A stretch of DNA of 64,000 nt from Salinibacterium sp. SWN248 (GCF_015864575.1 NZ_JADYWW010000001.1:62001-126000); one strand, 5' to 3'. Numbered from the stretch's first letter, positions 1 to 8,987 are shown. A program made the numbers and translations. Notes: generated from the letters alone by a model not told the origin.

Positions 1-167
1 CCGACCGCGAGAAGCAGCAGGATCGACGGTGTCAGCAGCAGGTCCCGAAAACCGTCAGGGCTGAAGAGGAACGTAGGGTTGCGCGCTGTCGCGACAACCA
101 CCACGAGGATGAGCGCGATCATGATTCCGGTCTCGCGCGCCTTGATCAGTTTGCTGAGGACTCTCAT
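1..167 (-). CDS. Sugar (probably rhamnose) ABC transporter permease, N-terminal part only
   Basis: Only about the first 55 residues are in the window; the gene runs off the left edge. The visible part is a short basic head (MRVLSKLIKARETG), a hydrophobic stretch at about residues 15-27 and then ARNPTFLFSPDGF, which is how RbsC/RhaP-type permeases (BPD_transp_2 family) begin. The ATG at 165-167 overlaps the stop of the ATPase gene by four bases (ATGA), so the two are translationally coupled. Substrate is inferred from the neighbouring rhamnose genes; the family also carries ribose and other sugars. Confidence 0.85.
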   Translation of the reverse strand, partial: MRVLSKLIKARETGIMIALILVVVVATARNPTFLFSPDGFRDLLLTPSILLLLAV

Positions 168-1681
168 GAGGCCACCTCCGCGTGGGTTGCGGCGAACATG
201 ACGGACTCAGCCGTGGCATCCGCTCGATCAATTTCTGCCGTGATGCGACCTTCGTGCACCACGAGAACTCGGTCGGCCATGCCCAATACTTCAGGCAGTT
301 CGCTCGAGATCATGATGATGGCGAGGCCCTCAACGGCGAGTTCGGAGAGCAGACGGTGCACTTCGGCTTTCGTACCCACGTCGATTCCACGGGTTGGTTC
401 GTCGACGATGAGCAAGCTCGGGTTAGTGGCAAGCCACTTAGCCAGCACCACCTTCTGCTGGTTTCCCCCACTGAGGGTGCCGACTTCGGTATCGAGCGCC
501 GATGTCTTCACTTCAAGTTTTTGAGCCCAGGTGCGGGCGCTCGCGTTCTCCACGGCACTCGTAATAAAACCGAACTTGGCCAGTGCTGAGCGAATAGCGA
601 GCGTCGCATTCTTACCGACGGATGATTCGAGAACGAGCCCTTGGCGACGACGATCCTCTGGCACGAGCGCAAGCCCGAGGTTCATGGCTGCGGCCGGATT
701 GCGTTTCGGAACGCGCACTCCGTTGATGGTGACGGTGCCCGCCTTGTAGGGATCGACTCCGAAGATGGCTCGTGCGATCTCGCTGCGGCCGGCCCCGACG
801 AGCCCCGCCAGCGCGACGATCTCACCGGAACGAACCGAGAAGCTGATGTCGTGGAACTCGCCCGGCTCGGTGAGCCCGGAGACCACAAGAACTTCGTCTC
901 CGATGGGAGCATCAATCTTGGGGAACAACTCTGCGACATCGCGGCCGACCATTTGACGAACGATCTCGTCTACGGTCGTCTCGGCAATGGGGCTGGTAGC
1001 GATGTAGGCACCGTCGCGCATGATGGTGACGGTGTCGCAGAGTTCGAAGACTTCCTCGAAGCGGTGCGAAATGAAGAGGAGCGCCCGGCCTTCGTCGCGC
1101 AGGCTGCGAGCGACGGCGAAGAGCCGTTCAACCTCAACGCCACTGAGGGCGGCGGTCGGCTCATCCATCACGAGCACTTTGGCGTCAAGGGAGATGGCTT
1201 TTGCGATCTCAATGATCTGCTGATCAGCGATTGAGAGCCCCTGGGTGGGGCGATCAGGATCGATGCGCACTCCAAGGCGTTCAAAAAGGCCGAGTGCTTC
1301 GGTATGCATCCTCTTGCGATCGATGCGCCCGAGCGACTTGACGGGCTGGCGACCCATGAAAATATTCTCGGTCACCGACAGGTCAGGAAAAAGCGTCGGC
1401 TCTTGGTAGATGACAGCGATGCCCGCGCTCTTGGATTGAGCGGTCGAGGTGAAGTCGACGGTTGTGCCTTCGAGAGTGAAGTCGCCGCCATCCCGTTGGT
1501 AGAGACCGGCGATGATTTTCACCAGGGTGGACTTGCCCGCGCCGTTTTCTCCGACGAGAGCGTGAATCGAACCGGGGTGCAGCGCGAGGGTTCCGTCGGT
1601 CAGCGCGACGACAGAACCAAAAGTCTTGGCGATGTGTGAGAGCTCAAGCGTCGGTGCGCTTGGCTTCGTGCTTATCGACAT
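164..1681 (-). CDS. Sugar ABC transporter ATP-binding protein (RbsA/RhaT type, two NBDs)
   Basis: This 505-residue protein has the duplicated nucleotide-binding layout of carbohydrate importers of the RbsA/XylG/MglA group. The first half has a good Walker A (GENGAGKST, about residues 44-52) and Walker B (VLVMDEPTAAL); its signature is the relaxed LSIADQQ. The second half has the degenerate Walker A typical of the family (GLVGAGRSE), a clean LSGGNQQK signature and LLIVDEPTRGIDVG. It would energise uptake of a sugar through the downstream permease. It is the first gene of a leftward operon whose promoter region, with a LacI-type operator at 1715-1728, it shares with rhaM. Assignment to rhamnose is by context. 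Confidence 0.92.
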   Translation of the reverse strand: MSISTKPSAPTLELSHIAKTFGSVVALTDGTLALHPGSIHALVGENGAGKSTLVKIIAGLYQRDGGDFTLEGTTVDFTSTAQSKSAGIAVIYQEPTLFPDLSVTENIFMGRQPVKSLGRIDRKRMHTEALGLFERLGVRIDPDRPTQGLSIADQQIIEIAKAISLDAKVLVMDEPTAALSGVEVERLFAVARSLRDEGRALLFISHRFEEVFELCDTVTIMRDGAYIATSPIAETTVDEIVRQMVGRDVAELFPKIDAPIGDEVLVVSGLTEPGEFHDISFSVRSGEIVALAGLVGAGRSEIARAIFGVDPYKAGTVTINGVRVPKRNPAAAMNLGLALVPEDRRRQGLVLESSVGKNATLAIRSALAKFGFITSAVENASARTWAQKLEVKTSALDTEVGTLSGGNQQKVVLAKWLATNPSLLIVDEPTRGIDVGTKAEVHRLLSELAVEGLAIIMISSELPEVLGMADRVLVVHEGRITAEIDRADATAESVMFAATHAEVAS

Positions 1682-1714
1682 CGTTGTCTACCTCGTTGTA
1701 ATAGATGAGCTTAA

Positions 1715-1728
1715 GTGAAACGATTCAC
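1715..1728. promoter_or_regulatory. LacI-type operator GTGAAACGATTCAC
   Basis: A near-perfect 14-bp palindrome with the central CG typical of LacI-family operators (arms GTGAA / TTCAC). It lies between the leftward transporter operon and rhaM, 34 bases upstream of the ATPase start. Related sites stand at 3301-3313 and 3379-3392 beside the LacI gene. A degenerate half copy (CAGAAACGATAGG) follows at 1736-1748. Confidence 0.7.
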
Positions 1729-1904
1729 TGCTGTTCAGAAACGATAGGTGGCGATCACTGTTCCCGTCAAGTCCAGCCATCGAATTGGGCATACTCTGTG
1801 ATCAGAAATGCCGGAACTGCGGGTATCCTCGAGCCTTTTCGCGGGATAGCGCCGCACGCCCCGCTGCGGCCGAGGGCGCCAACCGATCTACCAGAAGGAA
1901 CAAA

Positions 1905-2243
1905 ATGACTCGCGTGTGCTTCCAATTACAGGTTCGACCAGAGCGACTCGACGAGTACCTCGAGCGCCACACCGCGGTCTGGCCTCGAATGCTCAAGGTG
2001 ATCGCAGCATCCGGGCGCCGCAACTACTCGCTCTTCGTGCGCCAAGACGGAATGCTCATCGGCTACTACGAAACGGACTCCGTAGAAGCGTCGCAGGACT
2101 ACCTCGATCGCAGCGAGATCGCGGCCGAGTGGGAAGCCGAAATGGCCGAGTTCTTTGTCGCGCTCGACGGGCGGCCCGACCAAGTCGCGACGACACTCCC
2201 CGAAGTTTTCAACCTCGAAGACCAGCTCGCCGCCGCGCTCTAG
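1905..2243 (+). CDS. rhaM: L-rhamnose mutarotase
   Basis: A 112-residue protein of the RhaM/YiiL family, which interconverts the alpha and beta anomers of L-rhamnose so that the isomerase receives its preferred form. It matches the family in length and in key positions: Tyr18 and His22 (DEYLERH, catalytic in the E. coli enzyme), the following W (AVWP), and the C-terminal LPEVFNL. The open frame extends further upstream, but the ATG at 1905 follows an AGAAGGAA ribosome site and gives the family N-terminus (MTRVCFQLQV). Its stop codon shares the CTAG tetranucleotide with the stop of the convergent LacI gene. Confidence 0.93.
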   Translation: MTRVCFQLQVRPERLDEYLERHTAVWPRMLKVIAASGRRNYSLFVRQDGMLIGYYETDSVEASQDYLDRSEIAAEWEAEMAEFFVALDGRPDQVATTLPEVFNLEDQLAAAL

Positions 2244-3262
2244 ACAGCGTCGACAGCGCTAGCCGAGGTAGAACGACGCACAACGAGCTCCGGCTGAAAC
2301 TCGACGTGACGCGGAGCAGCATCAGGGTCTGCGACCTCTTCGAGCAGGATCTCAAGCGCAGTGTGCCCGATCATCCCGGCCGGCTGACGGATCGAGGACA
2401 GCGGAACCACTGCGGCTGACGCGAAGTCGATATCGTCGTAACCAATGAGGGCGATGTCCTCAGGAACGCGAACGTTCGACCCCTGCAGCATCAGCGCTTG
2501 CAGCACTCCCATTGCCACCAGGTCGTTCGCCGCAAAGATGGCGTCAGGTTGCTCAGAGCGGGCAGCAATAGCCGCGCCGGCCTTGCGCCCCGCAATCACG
2601 CTGAGCGAGTCGAGCGCGACTACCTCGAGAGAAACACCCGCTCGCGACTGCACTGCACGTTCTGCACCCTCAAGTCGGTCAGCGACCTGGCGGATCGAGA
2701 GTGGCCCACCGACGAACACGATGCGAGTGCGGCCTTCGGCAATCAGATGTTCGACCGCCATACGGCCACCGGCTACGTCATCGACCGTGACCGAGCTAAA
2801 GCTTCGATCGGGGCTTGCCCGGTCTACCAGAACGGCGGGAATGCCGCGCGCACGCAGTGCCCTGAGACGCGCGCTAATGTCACCAATCGGCGAAATCAGC
2901 ACGCCATGGGAGCGCTGCTGCTCGAAGAGTTCTAAATAAGCTTGTTCACGCGCCGGGTCTTCATCGCTGTTGCCGAGAATGACCGAGAGGCCTTCTTGAC
3001 TTGCCCGCGTTTCTGCGCCGCGGGCGACATCCGTAAAGAAGGGGTTGCGCACATCAAGAACGACAAGGCCAACAGTCTTGCTGTGGCCATCGCGCAGTTG
3101 CCGGGCCGCGTCGTTCCGGACGAAACCGAGCGCCTCGATCGCATGCTGGACTTTCGTGACGGTTGCTGGTGCAACTTTCGACGGGTGATTCATCACGTTG
3201 GAGACAGTGCCCACCGACACTCCCGCATGCCTGGCGACATCTTTTACGCTGACCCCGCTCAT
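2240..3262 (-). CDS. LacI-family transcriptional regulator of the rhamnose locus
   Basis: 340 residues. The N-terminal LacI helix-turn-helix and hinge helix are clear (VKDVARHAGVSVGTVSNVMN, then AARQLRDGH), followed by a periplasmic-binding-protein-like effector domain (residues about 60-335). It diverges from rhaI and converges on rhaM. CG-centred palindromes at 1715-1728, 3301-3313 and 3379-3392 are its likely operators, which would place both the importer/mutarotase promoters and the isomerase promoter under its control. The effector is probably rhamnose or a catabolite (inference). The chosen ATG (3260-3262) is preceded by GGGAG. Confidence 0.9.
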   Translation of the reverse strand: MSGVSVKDVARHAGVSVGTVSNVMNHPSKVAPATVTKVQHAIEALGFVRNDAARQLRDGHSKTVGLVVLDVRNPFFTDVARGAETRASQEGLSVILGNSDEDPAREQAYLELFEQQRSHGVLISPIGDISARLRALRARGIPAVLVDRASPDRSFSSVTVDDVAGGRMAVEHLIAEGRTRIVFVGGPLSIRQVADRLEGAERAVQSRAGVSLEVVALDSLSVIAGRKAGAAIAARSEQPDAIFAANDLVAMGVLQALMLQGSNVRVPEDIALIGYDDIDFASAAVVPLSSIRQPAGMIGHTALEILLEEVADPDAAPRHVEFQPELVVRRSTSASAVDAV

Positions 3263-3300
3263 GCACTCCCACTTTCTCAGCCGCGTTGCTGACTAGCTTT

Positions 3301-3313
3301 TTGAATCGTTCAA
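3301..3313. promoter_or_regulatory. Possible LacI operator TTGAATCGTTCAA
   Basis: A 5-bp inverted repeat (TTGAA/TTCAA) around TCG, 39 bases upstream of the LacI start and upstream of the rhaI promoter. It resembles the 1715 and 3379 sites but is one base shorter at the centre, so it may be a weak or autoregulatory site. Confidence 0.5.
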
Positions 3314-3336
3314 TAGTGGCACGAAATCGAACCGCC

Positions 3337-3366
3337 TTGACGAAAACCCACACAAGACCTTATTCT
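3337..3366 (+). promoter_or_regulatory. Sigma-70-type promoter of rhaI
   Basis: TTGACG at 3337-3342 and TATTCT at 3361-3366, separated by 18 bases. Transcription would start near 3373, just before the operator at 3379-3392, the usual place for repressor block. Confidence 0.65.
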
Positions 3367-3378
3367 CGATCTGAACAG

Positions 3379-3392
3379 TTAAAACGATTCAA
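3379..3392. promoter_or_regulatory. LacI-type operator TTAAAACGATTCAA
   Basis: A 14-bp CG-centred imperfect palindrome just downstream of the rhaI -10 box. It shares the core AAACGATTCA with the operator at 1715-1728. Confidence 0.65.
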
Positions 3393-3472
3393 TGAAGAGT
3401 TGATGAGTGAGACATAGCCACTCGCTGCCCGAGTGTGCCCCGTCATCGCTTCGCAAGAACAAAGGACCAGCA

Positions 3473-4639
3473 GTGACCAGCTTCAGCTCAATCGCACCCC
3501 GCCTCGAAGAGCAGGCCATCGAGCTCCCGTCATGGGCCTTCGGCAACTCGGGCACACGATTCAAGGTTTTCGGCACCCCCGGCACTCCCCGCACTCCAGA
3601 AGAGAAAATCGCGGATGCCGCCCAAGTCAACAAGTACACGGCTCTGTCGCCTACCGTTGCCCTGCACATCCCGTGGGACAAAGTCGAGGACTACAGCGCC
3701 CTGCGCTCTTTCGCGCAGGACCACGGCGTTGGCCTCGGAACGGTGAACTCGAACACGTTCCAAGAGGACGACTACAAGTTCGGTTCGCTCACGAACGTCG
3801 ACCCCACGATTCGCCAGAAGGCCATCGACCATCACTTCGAGTGCATCGATGTGATGGACCAGACCGGCTCGCGCGACCTCAAGATCTGGCTCGCCGACGG
3901 CTCCAACTACCCGGGCCAGGCCGACCTCCGCGGGCGTCAGGATCGTCTCGCTGACTCGCTCGAGAAGATTTACGCCCGCCTCGGAGAAGAGCAGCGCATG
4001 GTGCTCGAGTACAAGTTTTTCGAGCCCTCGTTTTACCACATGGATGTTCCGGACTGGGGAACCAGCTACGCCCAAGTAGCAGCCCTCGGCGAGCGCGCTC
4101 TCGTGTGCCTCGACACCGGCCACCACGCGCCGGGTACCAATATCGAGTTCATCGTGATGCAGTTGCTGCGCCTCGGCAAGCTGGGTTCGTTCGACTTCAA
4201 CTCGCGCTTCTATGCCGATGACGACCTCATCGTGGGGGCGGCTGACCCGTTCCAGTTGTTCCGCATCCTGTACGAAGTTGTTCGCGGCGGCGGCTACGGC
4301 GCCGACAGCGGTGTGGCCTTCATGCTCGACCAGTGCCACAACGTCGAAGACAAGGTGCCCGGCCAGATGCGTTCGGTGCTCAACGTGCAGGAGATGACCG
4401 CGCGTGCGCTGCTCGTCGATTCGGATGCTCTGACCGCAGCTCAAGAGGCGGGCGACGTTCTCGGTGCCAACGCCATCATGATGGATGCCTTCTATACCGA
4501 CGTGCGTGCTGACCTTGCTACTTGGCGCGAGTCGCGTGACCTCCCGGCAGACCCGATGGCTGCCTATGCGGCATCCGGCTACCAGCAGAAGATCGCAGAA
4601 GAGCGCGTTGGTGGCGTTCAGGCTGGATGGGGTGCCTAA
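3473..4639 (+). CDS. rhaI: L-rhamnose isomerase
   Basis: Converts L-rhamnose to L-rhamnulose. The 388-residue protein is of the RhaI (Pseudomonas-type) TIM-barrel family, not the E. coli RhaA type. Metal and substrate segments are visible: LEYKFFEPSFYHMDVPDWG, DTGHHAPGTNIEF and FDFNSRFYADDDL. The open frame can be read from ATG 3407, but GTG 3473 follows AAAGGACC and gives the usual family N-terminus, so I use it. It lies alone behind its own promoter, divergent from the LacI gene. Confidence 0.92.
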   Translation: MTSFSSIAPRLEEQAIELPSWAFGNSGTRFKVFGTPGTPRTPEEKIADAAQVNKYTALSPTVALHIPWDKVEDYSALRSFAQDHGVGLGTVNSNTFQEDDYKFGSLTNVDPTIRQKAIDHHFECIDVMDQTGSRDLKIWLADGSNYPGQADLRGRQDRLADSLEKIYARLGEEQRMVLEYKFFEPSFYHMDVPDWGTSYAQVAALGERALVCLDTGHHAPGTNIEFIVMQLLRLGKLGSFDFNSRFYADDDLIVGAADPFQLFRILYEVVRGGGYGADSGVAFMLDQCHNVEDKVPGQMRSVLNVQEMTARALLVDSDALTAAQEAGDVLGANAIMMDAFYTDVRADLATWRESRDLPADPMAAYAASGYQQKIAEERVGGVQAGWGA

Positions 4640-4650
4640 CTAACGGCCCG

Positions 4651-4688
4651 GTGTGAGATTTCGTGGGTTGTAACATGAAATCTCACAC
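4651..4688. promoter_or_regulatory. 12-bp perfect inverted repeat upstream of the DeoR gene
   Basis: GTGTGAGATTTC (4651-4662) and its exact complement (4677-4688) flank 14 bases. There is no T-run, so I read it as an operator for the DeoR gene starting at 4706 rather than a terminator of rhaI, though it could be both. The arm TGTGAGATTTC differs at one base from TGTTAGATTTC in front of rhaEW (5496-5506). Confidence 0.6.
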
Positions 4689-4705
4689 GAACACCGAGGA
4701 GCACC

Positions 4706-5467
4706 ATGGCCACTGTCGGCACCCTGGGCGCACAACAACGCAGAGCGATGCTGCAAGAGCGCCTCAACCACGACGGCGCTCTGCGTCTCGACGACATCGC
4801 AGACGAACTCTCGGTCTCCGCCATGACCGTTCGGCGCGACCTCGACGACATGGAAGCCGAAGGCCTCCTGCGTCGCGTACGTGGTGGCGCGATCTCTATC
4901 GCCGGGCCCCGCCCCTTTGACGAACGCCGGGCAGTGCGCTCCCGCGCCAAGCAGGTCATCGCTAGCAAAGCCGCCGCCCTCATCCCCCAGTCGGGCTCGA
5001 TTGCGCTCGACGCCTCCACCACCACCGGCACCATCGCCAGCACACTTGGCCAACGCGAAGGCCTCTCGGTGGCGACCAACTCCCTCGAAAACTTTGTGGT
5101 GCTGCGAGCGATTCCCGGCGTCACCGGAATGGTGACCGGCGGCGAATCAGAGCCGAACACCGAAAGTCTGGTGGGGCTCCTCGCCTGCCAGGGTGCGGCA
5201 TCCGTTCTGTATTCGCGTTTTTTCTCCTCGGCGAGCGCCGTTGACCCGGTACTCGGCAGCTCGGAGGTTTCGCTGGCGGAGAGCCAAGTGAAGCAAGCGT
5301 TCGCTAGTGCTGCGCGCGAAACGATCCTCTGCGTTGATTCGTCGAAGCTCGATGACCGCTCGATCTCTGTGAGCTTCAATTTGCGCGACGTGGCCATGCT
5401 CATCACTGAACTTGACCCGCGCGACTCTCGTCTCGATGCGTACCGCGAGCACGTTGAGTTGCTGTGA
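4706..5467 (+). CDS. DeoR-family transcriptional regulator (rhamnose catabolism)
   Basis: 253 residues with the DeoR N-terminal winged helix (QQRRAMLQERL, LDDIADELSVSAMTVRRDLD, GLLRRVRGGA) and the C-terminal sugar-phosphate sensor domain (ALDASTTT, VATNSLEN, CVDSSKLDDRS). Such regulators sense phosphorylated sugars, here perhaps rhamnulose-1-phosphate. B. subtilis also controls rhamnose genes with a DeoR-family protein. It stands between rhaI and rhaEW and has a perfect 12-bp inverted repeat in its own leader. Start ATG 4706 follows GAGGAG. Confidence 0.9.
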   Translation: MATVGTLGAQQRRAMLQERLNHDGALRLDDIADELSVSAMTVRRDLDDMEAEGLLRRVRGGAISIAGPRPFDERRAVRSRAKQVIASKAAALIPQSGSIALDASTTTGTIASTLGQREGLSVATNSLENFVVLRAIPGVTGMVTGGESEPNTESLVGLLACQGAASVLYSRFFSSASAVDPVLGSSEVSLAESQVKQAFASAARETILCVDSSKLDDRSISVSFNLRDVAMLITELDPRDSRLDAYREHVELL

Positions 5468-5486
5468 TGCCCCCTTGCGCTCCAGC

Positions 5487-5518
5487 GTAAGTTATTGTTA
5501 GATTTCACAAATACTTAC
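5487..5518 (+). promoter_or_regulatory. Promoter/operator region of rhaEW
   Basis: GTAAGT and ACTTAC (5487-5492 and 5513-5518) bracket TGTTAGATTTC (5496-5506). TTAGAT at 5498-5503 with TTGCGC at 5474-5479 (18-base spacer) can act as -10 and -35. The TGTTAGATT core recurs twice in the GntR/Gfo-Idh intergenic region and, with one change, in the DeoR leader. Confidence 0.5.
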
Positions 5519-5543
5519 AAACGCGACGACACAGGACACTCGG

Positions 5544-7580
5544 ATGACAAACCCCACTGCAGCTGAACTCATCGCACGCTCGAACCGTCTCGGTTCCGAT
5601 CCGCGCGTCACCAACTACGCCGGCGGCAACACGTCGGCCAAGGGCACCGAAACGGATCCCGTGACCGGCGAGCCCATCGAACTCATGTGGGTCAAGGGTT
5701 CCGGTGGAGACCTCGGCACGTTGAAGGAAGCTGGCCTCGCTGTACTGCGCCTTGACCGCCTGCGCTCGATGACCAACGTTTATCCCGGCATCGACCGCGA
5801 AGATGAAATGGTTGCCGCGTTCGACTACACGCTTCACGGTAAGGGTGGCGCCGCGCCCTCCATCGACACCGCCATGCACGGACTCGTGGATGCTGCGCAC
5901 GTCGACCACTTGCACCCCGACTCCGGTATCGCCATTGCGACCGCCAAGGATGGCAAGAAGCTCACCAAGAAGGCGTTCGGCGACAAGGTTGTCTGGGTTG
6001 ACTGGCGCCGCCCCGGCTTCCAGCTCGGACTCGACATCGCTGAGATCAAGGCAAAGAACCCGAAGGCGATCGGCTGCATCCTCGGTGGTCACGGCATCAC
6101 CGCGTGGGGCGACACAAGCGACGAGGCAGAAGCGAACAGCCTCTGGATCATCACCACCGCCGAAGAATTCATCGAGGCTAAGGGTAAGAAGGCCCCGTTC
6201 GGTCGCACCGTCGCCAAGAACGCCGCGCTGCCCGAAGAGGAGCGTCGCACCAAGGCCGCCGCCCTCGCCGCCACCGTCCGCGGCATCGCCAGCCACGACC
6301 GCCCCATGGTCGGCCACTTCACCGACGCGGATGTCGTTCTCGACTTCCTGGCCTCCGCCAATGCCCCCAAACTCGCCGCCCTCGGCACGAGCTGCCCCGA
6401 CCACTTCTTGCGCACCAAGGTGAAGCCACTGCTGCTCGACCTGCCCGCGAACGCCTCGATCGAGAAGAGCATCGAGCGTCTGAAGGAACTCCACGAGGAG
6501 TACCGCAAGGACTACACCGCGTACTACGACAAGTACGCCACCGACGACTCCCCCGAGATCCGTGGCGCCGACCCGCTCATCGTTCTCGTTCCCGGTGTCG
6601 GCATGTTCAGCTACGGCGCCAACAAGCAGACCGCCCGCGTGGCTGGCGAGTTCTACGTGAACGCCATCAACGTCATGCGCGGCGCCGAAGCCCTCTCGAC
6701 TTATGCGCCCATCAGCGATGCCGAGAAGTTCAACATCGAATACTGGGCACTCGAAGAAGCCAAGCTGCAGCGGATGCCGAAGCCCAAGTCGCACGCGACG
6801 CGCGTCGCTCTCGTGACGGGCGCAGCATCCGGAATCGGCAAGGCCATCGCTACTCGCCTCGCAGCGGATGGCGCCTGCGTCGTCATTGCTGACCTCGACC
6901 TTGAGAAGGCCCAGGCCGCTGCCGCCGAAATCGGCAACACGGATGTCGCCATCGGCCTCAAGGTCAACGTGACCGACGCCGCAGCGATCGAGCGCATGGT
7001 GCAGGATGCCGTCCTCGCTTTCGGCGGTATCGACATCGTCGTGAACAATGCGGGCGTTTCGCTCTCGAAGCCCCTACTGGAGACCACCGAGCAGGATTGG
7101 GACTTCCAGCACGACATCATGGCCAAGGGTTCGTTCCTGGTCTCGAAGGCCACCGCGCCGGTTCTCATCGAGCAGGCCATGGGCGGCGATGTCATTTACA
7201 TCTCGTCGAAGAACGCGGTCTTCGCTGGCCCTAACAACATTGCGTACTCGGCCACGAAGGCTGACCAGGCTCACCAGGTGCGACTGCTCGCGGTCGAGCT
7301 GGGCGAGCACGGCGTGAAGGTCAACGGCATCAACCCCGATGGCGTTGTACGCGGTTCGGGAATCTTTGCGGCAGGCTGGGGCGCTAACCGCGCCAAGACC
7401 TACGGTGTTGAAGAAGAAGACCTCGGCAAGTTCTACGCTCAGCGCACGATCCTCAAGCGTGAGGTTCTGCCCGAGAACGTTGCCAACGCCGTCTCGGTGC
7501 TCACGGGCCCCGACCTCAGCCACACCACGGGACTTCACATCCCCGTTGATGCTGGTGTTGCGGCGGCCTTCCTCCGATGA
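5544..7580 (+). CDS. rhaEW: Bifunctional rhamnulose-1-phosphate aldolase / L-lactaldehyde dehydrogenase
   Basis: A 678-residue fusion. Residues 1 to about 410 form a class II aldolase/adducin domain with the zinc-site region AAHVDHLHPDS. Residues about 420-678 form a short-chain dehydrogenase with TGAASGIG cofactor loop, NNAG, and the active-site S (YISSKN) and YSATK. It splits rhamnulose-1-phosphate into DHAP and L-lactaldehyde and oxidises the latter to L-lactate, as in B. subtilis RhaEW. Its stop overlaps rhaB by four bases (ATGA). Confidence 0.93.
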   Translation: MTNPTAAELIARSNRLGSDPRVTNYAGGNTSAKGTETDPVTGEPIELMWVKGSGGDLGTLKEAGLAVLRLDRLRSMTNVYPGIDREDEMVAAFDYTLHGKGGAAPSIDTAMHGLVDAAHVDHLHPDSGIAIATAKDGKKLTKKAFGDKVVWVDWRRPGFQLGLDIAEIKAKNPKAIGCILGGHGITAWGDTSDEAEANSLWIITTAEEFIEAKGKKAPFGRTVAKNAALPEEERRTKAAALAATVRGIASHDRPMVGHFTDADVVLDFLASANAPKLAALGTSCPDHFLRTKVKPLLLDLPANASIEKSIERLKELHEEYRKDYTAYYDKYATDDSPEIRGADPLIVLVPGVGMFSYGANKQTARVAGEFYVNAINVMRGAEALSTYAPISDAEKFNIEYWALEEAKLQRMPKPKSHATRVALVTGAASGIGKAIATRLAADGACVVIADLDLEKAQAAAAEIGNTDVAIGLKVNVTDAAAIERMVQDAVLAFGGIDIVVNNAGVSLSKPLLETTEQDWDFQHDIMAKGSFLVSKATAPVLIEQAMGGDVIYISSKNAVFAGPNNIAYSATKADQAHQVRLLAVELGEHGVKVNGINPDGVVRGSGIFAAGWGANRAKTYGVEEEDLGKFYAQRTILKREVLPENVANAVSVLTGPDLSHTTGLHIPVDAGVAAAFLR

Positions 7581-8974
7581 ACGCGAAAGTTGTCGCCGCG
7601 GTCGATCTGGGTGCGACCAGTGGCCGAGTCATGCTCGGCCACGTGGGTCACAACGAGCTCACGGTTCGCCCCGTGGCACGTTTTCCCAACGGGCCAGTAC
7701 GTCGCGTCGATGGCTTGCACTGGGACATTGATGCGCTCTACTCGAGTGTTCTCGCCGGTTTGGCGGCTGCAGTTCGTGACGAGCCGCAGTTGTCGAGCAT
7801 CGGCGTGGACTCGTGGGCGGTTGACTATGCGTTGATGGCGGGCGGGCAGATGGTTGCTCCTCCCTTCCACTATCGCGACGATCGCACGGCGGCAGGAGTA
7901 GAGCGTGTGCACGCGATTGCCGATCACGCCGAGCTCTATGCCTCCAACGGGTTGCAGTTTCTCCCCTTTAATACGCTGTACCAGTTCGCCGCGGAGCAGA
8001 ACCTTGCCGACGCCGATGGTTTCTTGCTCGTGCCCGACCTCATCAACTACTGGTTGACAGGCCGTCAGGTTGCCGAGCAGACCAACGCCTCGACCACGGG
8101 ATTGCTCAACATTGCAACCGGCGAATGGGATGACGCGCTCATCGAGAAGCTCGGATACTCCCGCAGCCTCTTCCCTGAGTTGGTCACTCCCGGCACGACG
8201 CTGGGACCGGTGCGCGACGAACTTGGCATCCGTGCCGACGTGGTTGCGGTTGGATCGCATGACACGGCATCCGCTGTCGTCGCGGTTCCGGCAACGAACG
8301 ACGACTTCGCGTACATCTCCTGTGGAACGTGGGGTCTCGTGGGCGTTGAGGTGAACTCCCCCGTGCTCACCGAAGCCAGCCGCGCCGCCAACTTCACCAA
8401 CGAGGGCGGCGTCGACGGACGGGTGCGCTACCTGCACAACGTCATGGGCCTGTGGCTGCTGAGCGAATGCGTACGCGAATGGCAGCAGGATGACGCCAGC
8501 GTCGACCTTCTCGAACTGCTGGCTGCGGCATCCGCTCTCACGACGGCGGTGCCGATCTTTGACGCCAACGACCCACGCTTTCTCGCCCCCGACGGCATGC
8601 CGGAGCGCATCGCCGCCTGGTGCACCGAACACGATGTGGCAGCACCGCAATCGCGCGTGGAGTTTGTGCGCAGCATCATCGAAAGCCTCAGCGTTGCTTT
8701 TGTGGATGCCGTACGCACGGCATCAGACCTCTCGGGAAAGTCGGTGTCGGTCATCCACATCGTCGGCGGTGGCTCGCAGAACGAGTTACTCTGCCAACTA
8801 GTGGCAGACCGCAGTGGAATGCCGGTGCTCGCCGGCCCCGTGGAAGCCACGGCGATTGGCAACGTGCTCGTTCAGGCGCGCGCCCAAGGTTTCGTCGAGG
8901 GCTCGTTGGAGGCGTTGCGTTCGCTCGTCACCACCGCGTTCTCGCCCAAGCGCTACCTTCCGCGCTCGCGCTAG
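7577..8974 (+). CDS. rhaB: Rhamnulokinase
   Basis: A 465-residue FGGY-family kinase that phosphorylates L-rhamnulose at O1. The two phosphate motifs are seen: VDLGATSGRVMLG near the N-terminus and YISCGTWGLVGVE near residue 245. The C-terminal IHIVGGGSQNELLCQ is the adenosine loop. It is the second gene of the rhaEW-rhaB operon, overlapping it by four bases, and ends just before a strong 21-bp hairpin. Confidence 0.95.
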   Translation: MNAKVVAAVDLGATSGRVMLGHVGHNELTVRPVARFPNGPVRRVDGLHWDIDALYSSVLAGLAAAVRDEPQLSSIGVDSWAVDYALMAGGQMVAPPFHYRDDRTAAGVERVHAIADHAELYASNGLQFLPFNTLYQFAAEQNLADADGFLLVPDLINYWLTGRQVAEQTNASTTGLLNIATGEWDDALIEKLGYSRSLFPELVTPGTTLGPVRDELGIRADVVAVGSHDTASAVVAVPATNDDFAYISCGTWGLVGVEVNSPVLTEASRAANFTNEGGVDGRVRYLHNVMGLWLLSECVREWQQDDASVDLLELLAAASALTTAVPIFDANDPRFLAPDGMPERIAAWCTEHDVAAPQSRVEFVRSIIESLSVAFVDAVRTASDLSGKSVSVIHIVGGGSQNELLCQLVADRSGMPVLAGPVEATAIGNVLVQARAQGFVEGSLEALRSLVTTAFSPKRYLPRSR

Positions 8975-8987
8975 GGTCCGCGCTTTC

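Noticed and set aside
4651-4688. Inverted repeat read as a rho-independent terminator of rhaI
   Set aside because: No T-run follows on the plus strand and the arm sequence recurs before rhaEW, so an operator role is more likely; termination is not excluded.
5505-6794. 429-residue antisense open frame across rhaEW
   Set aside because: It is the mirror of a GC-rich coding sequence with codon-position bias; rhaEW on the other strand has full family motifs.
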